Part shown: positions 1 through 4,824 of the stretch, one piece after another
How positions within the stretch are numbered: position 1 is the first letter of the stretch
How the letters are laid out: each line of letters starts with the position of its first letter
Origin: Anaerolineales bacterium
GTDB taxonomy: Bacteria > Chloroflexota > Anaerolineae > 4572-78 > NAK82
Reading direction: 5' to 3'
DNA length: 5,982 nt
Assembly: GCA_024643945.1 (NCBI GenBank)
Contig: JAHELX010000400.1
Location: forward strand, 1-5,982
Program-made: the position numbers and the translations under genes
Notes under the pieces: generated by a model
Told to the model about the DNA's origin: nothing
Database searches by the model: none
What the model saw: the letters and a program-made list of their open reading frames with translations, nothing else

Positions 1-78
1 GATTACCGTGCCTATCAGCGCCAGGTGCCGCGCTTGATCCCCTGGCGCGGGCCAGTGGGGCAGCCAGGCGGCAGATAG
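1..78 (+). CDS. C-terminal fragment of probable isoprenylcysteine/phospholipid methyltransferase-like protein
   Basis: The first reading frame is open from base 1 to a TAG at 76-78 and gives a 25-residue tail, cut off at the left by the window edge. The start of the tail, DYRAYQRQVPRLIP, resembles the C-terminal end of membrane-bound isoprenylcysteine carboxyl methyltransferase/PEMT-like proteins, which typically close with a 'Y-x-x-Y-x-x-x-V-P-R' pattern. These enzymes methylate lipids or lipid-linked cysteine at the membrane using S-adenosylmethionine. The last residues (WRGPVGQPGGR) are a Gly/Pro-rich extension with no recognised role. The call rests on this short motif alone. It is not clearly linked to the downstream genes; 71 nt separate it from the next start. 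Confidence 0.45.
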   Translation, partial: DYRAYQRQVPRLIPWRGPVGQPGGR

Positions 79-149
79 CGGGACGCGAATACTTGCACTT
101 GACCCTCATTCAGCCACTACGGTGCGCCGGACGAGTCCAGGGCGATATA

Positions 150-887
150 ATGCCATCTGATCTGACGTTTCCCGTTGACCCCATCCAACTTCTAGCTGAA
201 TCCGAACCCTTCCAGGGCCTACATGTGGCCGAACTGCAAGGCGTGCTCCAGGCTGCGCGTCGTCGCCACGTCGACCGCGATGCCTTTTTCTTTCACCAGT
301 GTGACCAGGCTACCGTCTTCTACCTTCTCATCCAGGGGGAAGCCAAGTTGACCCAGGTGACCTCCGAAGGCCACCAAATGTTGGTGCGTTTTGCCAGGCC
401 TGGCGAGTGCTTCGGCGTGATCGCTGCCTTGAGAGATGCCGTTTACACGCTCTCGGCTCAAGCGGTCGACGATTGTCTGGCCCTGGCCTGGGATGGTGAA
501 AGCGTGGCACGGCTGATGGAACGCTATCCCCGCATCTCCCTCAACGTGCTGGAGCTGATAGCTGGATACTACAGGCGACTGCTGGACCGCACCCAGGAAT
601 TGGTTACAGAGCGGGTGGAGCGGCGAGTAGCCCGTACCCTGTTACGCCTGGCCCGGCAGGCCGGACAGAAGACAGAAGATGGGGTCTTGATTGGCCTGCC
701 TCTCTCCCGCGAGGACTTGGCCGAGATGACCGGCACCACGCTCTACTCTGTTAGCCGCATCCTCAGCCGTTGGGAACGTCAGGGCCTGGTCGAAGCAGGC
801 CGGGGATGGGTACTCATCCGCCATCCCCACGCCCTGGTAGCCATTGCCGAGGATCTGTCTCCAGACATCCCCCCAGAAGACCTCTAA
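150..887 (+). CDS. Crp/Fnr-family transcriptional regulator
   Basis: A 245-residue Crp/Fnr-type DNA-binding regulator of normal family length. Residues ~22-115 form the cyclic-nucleotide-binding-like beta barrel (YLLIQGEAKL at 58-67, then RPGECFG at 83-89). Residues ~125-155 form the long dimerisation helix, and ~170-225 a winged helix (PLSREDLAEMTG, then recognition helix TTLYSVSRILSRW at 196-208). There is no N-terminal cysteine cluster as in Fe-S FNR, so its signal is unknown; cysteines are at 51, 87 and 109. Ser202 and Arg203 align with the DNA-contacting Ser212/Arg213 of E. coli FNR, but Tyr199 replaces FNR Glu209. I chose ATG 150 because it has an AGGG at 139-142 and gives the usual length; a TTG at 93 would extend it by 19 residues. 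It lies directly upstream of a promoter with a Crp/Fnr-like inverted repeat, which it may bind. Confidence 0.9.
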   Translation: MPSDLTFPVDPIQLLAESEPFQGLHVAELQGVLQAARRRHVDRDAFFFHQCDQATVFYLLIQGEAKLTQVTSEGHQMLVRFARPGECFGVIAALRDAVYTLSAQAVDDCLALAWDGESVARLMERYPRISLNVLELIAGYYRRLLDRTQELVTERVERRVARTLLRLARQAGQKTEDGVLIGLPLSREDLAEMTGTTLYSVSRILSRWERQGLVEAGRGWVLIRHPHALVAIAEDLSPDIPPEDL

Positions 888-912
888 GCGTGTACCTTTT
901 TCCCTTACCTTT

Positions 913-928
913 TTTGCGCCCGCGCAAA
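913..928. promoter_or_regulatory. Inverted repeat, candidate Crp/Fnr-family operator
   Basis: TTTGCGCCCGCGCAAA is a perfect inverted repeat with 7-bp arms and a 2-bp centre. Written as TTGCG-N4-CGCAA it has the geometry of the E. coli FNR site (TTGAT-N4-ATCAA), keeping the outer TTG/CAA and changing the inner two bases. Its centre (920.5) lies about 41.5 bp upstream of the start predicted from the -10 box at 950-955, which is the standard class II activator position. The Crp/Fnr gene ends 25 bp upstream, making it the obvious candidate ligand. No second full copy of the repeat was found in the window. Confidence 0.6.
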
Positions 929-955
929 GACAGACGCCTTTTTTTCGTGTATACT
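927..955 (+). promoter_or_regulatory. Sigma-70-type promoter for the 976-1924 gene run
   Basis: TATACT at 950-955 matches the -10 consensus at five of six positions. A poor -35 (AAGACA, 927-932, four of six) lies 17 bp upstream, and the spacer contains seven T residues (939-945). The predicted start near 962 leaves a leader of about 14 nt that contains the strong ribosome site at 964-973. A good -10 with a weak -35 that overlaps an inverted repeat is typical of an activator-dependent promoter. The match is by eye. Confidence 0.55.
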
Positions 956-975
956 TGAAAATGAAGGAGGTGACC

Positions 976-1194
976 ATGGAGCATACACGGCTTGCGACCA
1001 GCCTGACCGTGGCCGACGTACTGGCCCGTTGGCCACAGACCATTCCCATCTTTCTCCGTTACCGGATGGTTTGTGTTGGCTGCCCCATAGCCCCTTTCGA
1101 GACCCTGGCCGAAGTGGCAGCGATCTATGATCTGGACTTGAACCGCTTCCTGAGCGAACTGGAGCAGGTAATTCAGCTAACGGAGAGAATCTAA
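976..1194 (+). CDS. DUF1858 / hybrid-cluster-protein-associated redox disulfide protein
   Basis: A 72-residue protein covering one complete DUF1858 domain. It has the hallmark T-V-x-D-V-L-x-R-W-P segment (residues 11-20), the 'P-x-F-L-R-Y' helix (24-29), the C33-x-x-C36 pair in VCVGCPIAPFETL, and an acidic helical end. Members are often encoded beside hybrid cluster proteins or other anaerobic redox enzymes, and the CxxC is thought to form a redox disulfide; the exact function is unknown. ATG 976 is preferred because the near-perfect Shine-Dalgarno AAGGAGGTGA (964-973) sits just before it; an in-frame ATG at 961 lies upstream of that site. It is the first gene after the promoter with the Crp/Fnr-like repeat, which fits redox or nitrosative-stress control. 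No hybrid cluster protein gene is in the window. Confidence 0.88.
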   Translation: MEHTRLATSLTVADVLARWPQTIPIFLRYRMVCVGCPIAPFETLAEVAAIYDLDLNRFLSELEQVIQLTERI

Positions 1195-1224
1195 ACTTTA
1201 AAAATTGACAAGGAGGTGAATAAT

Positions 1225-1419
1225 ATGAGCATGAAGCGAGGAGGTGGTAGTGGTCGTGGCGGCGGCCGCGGACCGGGCCGCATGGGTGGCTCCAAGGCAG
1301 CCGGACCTGGCGGCACCTGTGTTTGCCCCAACTGCGGCCACAAGGTAAAGCATACAGCCGGCAAGCCCTGCTACGAGAGGGAGTGCCCCAAATGTGGCAG
1401 TCAGATGACGCGTGAATAG
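1225..1419 (+). CDS. Small zinc-ribbon protein with Gly/Arg-rich N-terminus
   Basis: A 64-residue protein in two parts. Residues 1-30 are a low-complexity Gly/Arg/Ser tract with RGG-like repeats. Residues 32-64 form a zinc-ribbon-like domain with two CPxCG knuckles (C34/C37 and C54/C57), extra cysteines at 32 and 49, and histidines at 39 and 43. Short proteins of this shape occur in anaerobic bacteria and archaea, often beside Mrp-type ATPases or nitrogenase-cofactor-like genes. They are usually left unnamed and have no established role; zinc or Fe-S binding is inferred from the cysteines. ATG 1225 is chosen because AGGAGG (1211-1216) lies 8 nt upstream; a GTG at 1216 would overlap that site. 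The gene follows the DUF1858 gene by 30 nt, probably in the same operon. Confidence 0.8.
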   Translation: MSMKRGGGSGRGGGRGPGRMGGSKAAGPGGTCVCPNCGHKVKHTAGKPCYERECPKCGSQMTRE

Positions 1420-1433
1420 TCACCTGACACCTG

Positions 1434-1454
1434 CTCTCATGAAAAGCTTGAGAG
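1434..1454 (+). other. Small intergenic stem-loop, function unclear
   Basis: CTCTCA (1434-1439) pairs with TGAGAG (1449-1454) around a 9-nt loop, and the stem can extend by two pairs past a bulge. It lies in the 74-nt gap between the zinc-ribbon and CooT-like genes. No T tract follows, so it is not a standard intrinsic terminator; it could modulate or process the message, or be chance. Confidence 0.25.
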
Positions 1455-1493
1455 GCATAGAATGGACATGGTTTTGAGTGATGAGGATTGCTT

Positions 1494-1688
1494 ATGTGTG
1501 AGGCCATTGTTTACCTGAATGATGAAGAGATCATGCGCGACGTGATACGGGTGGAATCCCTGCCCGAAGGCGTGCGATTGACGGCCTTCTTCGAGCCGCC
1601 GCGTCTTGTGCCGGCCGCCATCCGTGAGATAGACTTGCTCAAGCACCGGGTGATGCTGGAGCCTTTGCAGGAGAAGAAGCAGCCATGA
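1494..1688 (+). CDS. cooT: CooT family nickel-binding protein
   Basis: A 64-residue protein that matches the CooT family in length and pattern. It starts Met-Cys (C2) followed by a short beta strand (EAIVYLND), has a central V-x-R-V-E-x-L-P-E-G-V-R-L segment (18-29) and ends with a strand rich in hydrophobic and basic residues (IDLLKHRVMLEPL). In Rhodospirillum rubrum, CooT is a dimeric Ni(II)-binding protein connected with maturation of the Ni-containing CO dehydrogenase, and Cys2 is the key nickel ligand. The start at 1494 rather than the in-frame TTG at 1488 is set by that conserved Met-Cys and by TGAGGA at 1482-1487, 6 nt upstream. Its TGA overlaps the next ATG by 4 nt, indicating translational coupling. 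No CO dehydrogenase is visible here, so its client enzyme is unknown. Confidence 0.8.
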   Translation: MCEAIVYLNDEEIMRDVIRVESLPEGVRLTAFFEPPRLVPAAIREIDLLKHRVMLEPLQEKKQP

Positions 1689-1924
1689 ATGACCTGGAGA
1701 AGTTGCAGGTACTACTCCCCCATTGGATCGAGCACAATGCCGAGCACGCCAACGAGTTGCGTGCCTGGGCTGAACGCATCCGCCTTATCGGTAGGGAGGA
1801 TGTGGCCGAGAGATTATTCGCCGCTGCTGCGTCACTCCAGGACGCTGGCGATCATTTATCGAAGTTGTCGGGAGAAGTCGGTGGGATGGCAGGACACGAT
1901 GAAAGAAAAAGTTCCCATGTATGA
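1685..1924 (+). CDS. Small His-rich protein (DUF8180-like), CooT partner
   Basis: A 79-residue, mainly helical protein. Near the N-terminus it carries LPHWIEHNAEHANEL with histidines at 13, 17 and 21, spaced every four residues so that they would line one face of a helix. His57 follows an Ala-rich second helix (FAAAASLQDAGDHLSKL). I associate this pattern with Pfam DUF8180, though the accession is unverified here. The function is uncharacterised; metal binding, perhaps nickel together with CooT, is inferred from the histidines and from the 4-nt ATGA overlap with the CooT-like gene. A GGAG at 1670-1673 is a distant ribosome site, so coupling is likely. The last residues (~GHDERKSSHV) are polar and probably disordered. 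A degraded second copy of its C-terminal half lies at 3577-3666. Confidence 0.75.
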   Translation: MNDLEKLQVLLPHWIEHNAEHANELRAWAERIRLIGREDVAERLFAAAASLQDAGDHLSKLSGEVGGMAGHDERKSSHV

Positions 1925-1926
1925 AT

Positions 1927-2003
1927 CTACCGCCCTTGGATGATTTGTATCCATCGCTCAACGTCTGGCAGAATGGGCACCGATAGCCCGGCAATTTGGC
2001 TGA
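1927..2003 (+). pseudogene. Remnant of the 3' end of an Mrp-type ATPase gene
   Basis: Reading 1944-2003 gives FVSIAQRLAEWAPIARQFG followed by TGA. This aligns without gaps to the last 19 residues and stop of the intact Mrp gene (5815-5874, FVPIAQRLADWAPLARRFG): 15 of 19 residues and, by my count, 49 of 60 bases are identical. Bases 1927-1943 can be aligned further with one indel, but an in-frame TGA at 1941-1943 and the lack of any upstream Mrp sequence show it is not expressed. The body of the gene is absent: the stretch just upstream is the end of the His-rich gene and its trailing spacer. Differences at silent positions suggest the copy is not recent. No other gene is visible from 2004 to 2061. 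Confidence 0.8.
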
Positions 2004-2061
2004 TTAAGCACGCTGGGAGTCGCCGCAGAGAGATATCCTGCTGATCCACGAAGCAGCCTTG

Positions 2062-2067
2062 TATACT
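2062..2067 (+). promoter_or_regulatory. Possible -10 box for the methyltransferase gene
   Basis: TATACT at 2062-2067 is the same hexamer as in the promoter at 950-955. It lies 21 nt before the methyltransferase ATG, giving a short leader holding AGGAGG (2079-2084). No good -35 is present at the right spacing (best region 2039-2044, TGCTGA), so support is weak. Confidence 0.35.
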
Positions 2068-2088
2068 GAACACAACTGAGGAGGAAGG

Positions 2089-2715
2089 ATGACCAAGCAA
2101 GAAGAAATGTGGGATGAGCAGCGAGCCCAAAGTTACGCAAAACAGATGCAAATGGGCTCAAGGGTGATGGTCGCCCCTTTCGCGAGAAAGATCGTGGGAT
2201 GCCTGGCACCATTGGAAAGAGGGGCAATGATCGTGGATTTGGGCACTGGCCCCGGCCTTCTTTCCATTCAGCTCCATAAGCTATGGCCACAGGCAAAGAT
2301 AATTGGAGTTGATCTATCCGGTGAAATGCTTGAAATAGCCAAGAAGAATGCGGATAAGGCAGGGATGTCAAACTATGAGACGAGGTTAGGAAGAGCTGAG
2401 GAAATACCGATAGAATCAAATTCTGTCGATCTGGTAGTCACCCAGTCTTCACTCCATGAGTGGGAGAATCCGCGACAGGGCTTCTCAGAGATATCCAGGG
2501 TTCTGAAGCCTGGCGGCAGCTTGATACTCAAGGATTATAACCGGGCCTGGCTCTCCACCTGGAAGCGCAAATTGTTGGGGGTCTTTCATCATTTGGAGAT
2601 GTTTAAATTCACGTTTGAGGAAGTGGCTGATTTGTTGAAAGAGGCTGGCTTTGATGAGATTAAGGGCAAGGGGAGAGGACTCGAGTTGTTCGTACAGACG
2701 CTAAAAAGAAGGTAA
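2089..2715 (+). CDS. Class I SAM-dependent methyltransferase (Methyltransf_11-like)
   Basis: A 208-residue protein of normal length for a stand-alone class I methyltransferase. It shows motif I IVDLGTGPG (48-56) for S-adenosylmethionine binding, an acidic residue at the end of strand 2 (GVDLS, Asp75) for the ribose, the VDLVVTQSSLHEW segment (113-125), and the VLKPGGSLILKD motif (138-149). The substrate cannot be deduced; the fold is shared by small-molecule, quinone and peptide methyltransferases. The start is well supported by AGGAGG at 2079-2084. Its base use differs from its neighbours: a sampled 60-nt line (2281-2340) is about 43% GC against 63% in a sampled line of the Mrp gene (5221-5280), with more ATA, AAA and AGA/AGG codons. 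That, with its position between two gene remnants, suggests separate acquisition. Confidence 0.88.
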   Translation: MTKQEEMWDEQRAQSYAKQMQMGSRVMVAPFARKIVGCLAPLERGAMIVDLGTGPGLLSIQLHKLWPQAKIIGVDLSGEMLEIAKKNADKAGMSNYETRLGRAEEIPIESNSVDLVVTQSSLHEWENPRQGFSEISRVLKPGGSLILKDYNRAWLSTWKRKLLGVFHHLEMFKFTFEEVADLLKEAGFDEIKGKGRGLELFVQTLKRR

Positions 2716-2838
2716 ACTCAAGGAGTGGGAGTGTCTTTCAGAAAGCAGCAGAAAAGGAGTGGTCGTGAATATACGAACTGGACAGGAGGTAGTCGCTTCT
2801 TCCTGAATGCAGAGGGCGAGGTAACTGGATGGAGTGAA

Positions 2839-3576
2839 ATGGACAGGATGAGGCTTTGTGTCGGCATTGTGCTGCTACTATTCGGGGTGATAGCTTGCGG
2901 ATGTATAGAATCTGTCCCCTCGCGGGCAGTTAACCTACCGTCACTGGTGCTGACTTTGACGACCACGGTTAGTTCCACACGTGCACCCATCGCTACTCAT
3001 TCACCATGGCCAGTGGCAACGGCCAGCCTCATCCCAACATCACCCTCCCCAGCAACGGGTGCGTCGCCTGGCCACGAAACCAGGACGGCAGCTCCAGCGC
3101 CAACACACACTGGTACACCCATACCATCCCCAACAGCCAGCGCCACGCTGGTGCCGCCATTGCCAATGCCAACAGAAACTGTGACATCCTCACCGGTGGC
3201 GGCAAGCCCTGAGGAAGCGGACGAAACCGGGCAGACGCCCTATCGCTACCATCCGCTCAGCCCGGCTCAGCCCGATCCGTCGCAGCCCTGCCCCGGCTGC
3301 CCACGAGCGCCCGGCTATATTACTGGACGCGTCGTGGACGCCGGCAGTAATCCTCTTCCGGGCGTGCGACTGGTCTGTTACAACGATTGGCACCGCTATC
3401 CTGTTGTCGGTAGCAAAGGGAGCGGTGAGTATGACTTTCCCATCCTTCAAGCGGAGGCGACCTGGTACGTGGTGATCCTCGACGAGACCGATCAACCCAT
3501 CAGCCCGGAGGTACCCGTCCATTTCAACCCGTTGGAGGCCTGCTGGTACCGTCTGGACTGGCAGAGGATAGACTGA
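2839..3576 (+). CDS. Secreted lipoprotein with Thr/Pro-rich linker and carboxypeptidase-regulatory-like domain
   Basis: A predicted lipoprotein of 245 residues. Residues 1-20 are a signal peptide (MDRMRL, a hydrophobic core, then lipobox VIAC with Cys20). Residues ~30-145 form a Thr/Ser/Pro/Ala-rich linker. Residues ~158-245 form a beta-sandwich of the carboxypeptidase-regulatory-like type, recognised by ITGRVVDAGSNPLPGVRL (161-178) and ending with CWYRLDW (235-241). A CPGCP pair (C151, C154) lies just before the domain. Such proteins are surface-anchored and often bind sugars or partner proteins; no catalytic residues are seen. ATG 2839 (GGAG at 2831-2834) or ATG 2848 both give a clean signal peptide. 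The frame is open to 2725, and a GTG at 2731 has a good AAGGAG 5 nt before it, but would put ~36 polar residues before the signal. The stop lies at the edge of the His-rich remnant. Confidence 0.75.
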   Translation: MDRMRLCVGIVLLLFGVIACGCIESVPSRAVNLPSLVLTLTTTVSSTRAPIATHSPWPVATASLIPTSPSPATGASPGHETRTAAPAPTHTGTPIPSPTASATLVPPLPMPTETVTSSPVAASPEEADETGQTPYRYHPLSPAQPDPSQPCPGCPRAPGYITGRVVDAGSNPLPGVRLVCYNDWHRYPVVGSKGSGEYDFPILQAEATWYVVILDETDQPISPEVPVHFNPLEACWYRLDWQRID

Positions 3577-3666
3577 GCGTTGTCCGCCGCGGCTGCATCA
3601 CTCGAGAAAGCTGCTGACCATTTGCCGAAGTTGTCCGACGAAATCGGTGAGGTGACCATGACCTGA
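3577..3666 (+). pseudogene. Remnant of the 3' half of a second His-rich (DUF8180-like) gene
   Basis: From 3580 the frame reads LSAAAASLEKAADHLPKL then SDEIGEVTMT and a TGA at 3664-3666. It aligns without gaps to residues 44-68 of the intact His-rich protein (1814-1888): 16 of 25 residues and, by my count, 57 of 75 bases match, and the conserved Asp-His pair is kept. The N-terminal half with the three-histidine helix is missing; the lipoprotein stop (3574-3576) lies directly upstream in the same frame. There is no start codon or ribosome site. Weak similarity continues into the following spacer (for example CATATACGAA near 3679-3688 against CATGTATGAA at 1916-1925), so the duplicated block included the spacer before the next gene. 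Confidence 0.75.
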
Positions 3667-3710
3667 GAAAAGGCAGGCATATACGAAAGTCAAGTCACTG
3701 GAGGTGGATC

Positions 3711-4073
3711 ATGAGTGATATAGCTAAGTTCATCCAGGCCAGGCACATTGACTCGTTCCAAAAGCTACAACTTTTATTATTCCTTCACCAACACCCTGAA
3801 TCGAGCTGGACCAGCCAACAGATGGTCGAACGATTGTACCTGGGAGATGTGCCCTTACTGGAGGAAATGATCACCGAATTACAGGCAGCAGACTTGATTG
3901 AGTGTGCCGCGAATCGCTGCAAAATTCGCGATGAAACAAGCATTAGAGAGAGTCTTCAACACCTGGTCAATACGTGCGAGAACCCGTTGGCTCGCCAGAA
4001 AATCCTTGACGGTGTAAGACGTCGCGTGTTCGTGCCCGGCCGTTATCAGGAGAGAGCCCATGAAGCTCGTTGA
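3711..4073 (+). CDS. Putative winged-helix protein, unrecognised family
   Basis: A 120-residue protein that I cannot assign to a named family. Residues ~15-75 look like a winged helix-turn-helix: helix 1 FQKLQLLLFLHQHPE, a helix pair around TSQQMVERLYLGDVPLLEEMITELQAADLI, and a small wing ECAANRCKIR carrying Cys65 and Cys70. The remaining ~45 residues are helical and basic (KILDGVRRR). It could be a small regulator of the genes that follow, or a protein using the same fold for protein contacts. GGAGGT at 3700-3705, 6 nt before ATG 3711, supports the start. Its end overlaps the DUF364 gene by 14 nt, so the two are probably co-translated. The cysteines in the wing could sense metal or redox state, but this is speculative. 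Confidence 0.65.
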   Translation: MSDIAKFIQARHIDSFQKLQLLLFLHQHPESSWTSQQMVERLYLGDVPLLEEMITELQAADLIECAANRCKIRDETSIRESLQHLVNTCENPLARQKILDGVRRRVFVPGRYQERAHEAR

Positions 4074-4818
4074 CCAGTTGCTTGCCGCCCTGCCGGAGGG
4101 AGATGTGAAGGAAGTGAGGATCGGCGCCTTTTGGACGGCGGTGGTAACCGAAGTGGACGGGCAGCAGCGCTGCGGATTGGCTTCCACGTTGCGGGATGAC
4201 GATGACCATCACCATGGTGGGGGGGCGGCCGTGCGAGACGCGGGCCGGCTCTTAGACTGCAACGCCCGCGAGCTGGCCGAGCTGGCGCGTTCCTATCACC
4301 CGATGGAAGCTGCTATTGGCATGGCGACCATCAACGCCCTGCTGCCCACGCAAGAGGAGCAGTGGGTAGACCTCAACGCCGGAGAGGTCATTACCCAGCA
4401 CGGCGCCGGCAAACGCGTGGCACTCGTCGGTCATTTTCCCTTCATTCCGCGTGTGCGCGAACAGGTGGGAGTCTTGTGGGTGTTGGAGCAACGGCCTGCC
4501 GGCGAGGACCTGCCGGCGGAGGCCGCGTACGACGTCATTCCCAGGGCGGACGTCGTCGCCATCACCGGCACGGCGTTGCTCAATCACACTTTCGAGAGCC
4601 TCATGGCCCTCTGCCGCCCGGAGGCCCTGGTATTGGTGCTGGGCCCCAGCACGCCGCTCTCGCCCATCCTGTTTGACCACGGAGTCCACATCCTCTCCGG
4701 GTCCGTGGTCGAAGACGTACCCGCCGTGCTGCGCGCCGTCAGCCAGGGGGCCAACTTCCGCCAGCTCCACCGATACGGTGTGCGGTTGGTGACCATTCAA
4801 AACAGTCGAAAGGTGTAG
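4060..4818 (+). CDS. DUF4213/DUF364 putative heavy-metal chelation protein
   Basis: A 252-residue protein with the two domains usual for this family. Residues ~1-95 are the DUF4213 domain with an enolase-N-like fold (VRIGAFWTAVVTE, RCGLASTL, then AAIGMATINALL). Residues ~105-245 are the Rossmann-like DUF364 domain, with the strand KRVALVGHFPFIP (117-129) and the hallmark GPSTPLSPILFDHGVHILSG (194-213). The family is named for putative metal chelation and has solved structures, but its reaction is not established. A run of four Asp, three His and three Gly at 46-55 makes a strong candidate metal site. AGGAG at 4048-4052 supports ATG 4060. The gene overlaps the winged-helix gene upstream and lies 6 nt before the Mrp gene, so the three probably form one operon. 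Confidence 0.85.
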   Translation: MKLVDQLLAALPEGDVKEVRIGAFWTAVVTEVDGQQRCGLASTLRDDDDHHHGGGAAVRDAGRLLDCNARELAELARSYHPMEAAIGMATINALLPTQEEQWVDLNAGEVITQHGAGKRVALVGHFPFIPRVREQVGVLWVLEQRPAGEDLPAEAAYDVIPRADVVAITGTALLNHTFESLMALCRPEALVLVLGPSTPLSPILFDHGVHILSGSVVEDVPAVLRAVSQGANFRQLHRYGVRLVTIQNSRKV

Positions 4819-4824
4819 AGAAGT

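Noticed and set aside
911..945. GC-rich palindrome plus T run as an intrinsic terminator of the Crp/Fnr gene
   Set aside because: The palindrome has only a 2-nt centre, so it cannot form a normal hairpin, and the T run starts 10 nt after it. The operator reading fits better.
1205..1210. Perfect TTGACA that could be a -35 box before the zinc-ribbon gene
   Set aside because: The correct spacing puts the -10 inside the coding start (about 1228-1233, AGCATG), which is not a -10, and the hexamer overlaps the leader next to the AGGAGG. Treated as chance.
905..1507. Antisense open frame of 200 codons across the DUF1858 and zinc-ribbon genes
   Set aside because: It has low-complexity Arg/Ser/Pro composition and is a mirror of real + strand genes with strong ribosome sites.
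1689..1943. Alternative + frame of 84 codons overlapping the His-rich gene
   Set aside because: The translation looks like a frame shadow. Only its extreme end touches the Mrp remnant, and the 1685 frame has clear family features.
2765..2806. Thirteen-codon GTG-started frame with a good AAGGAG, a possible leader peptide before the lipoprotein gene
   Set aside because: No conserved or regulatory feature supports translation, and no attenuator-like structure follows.
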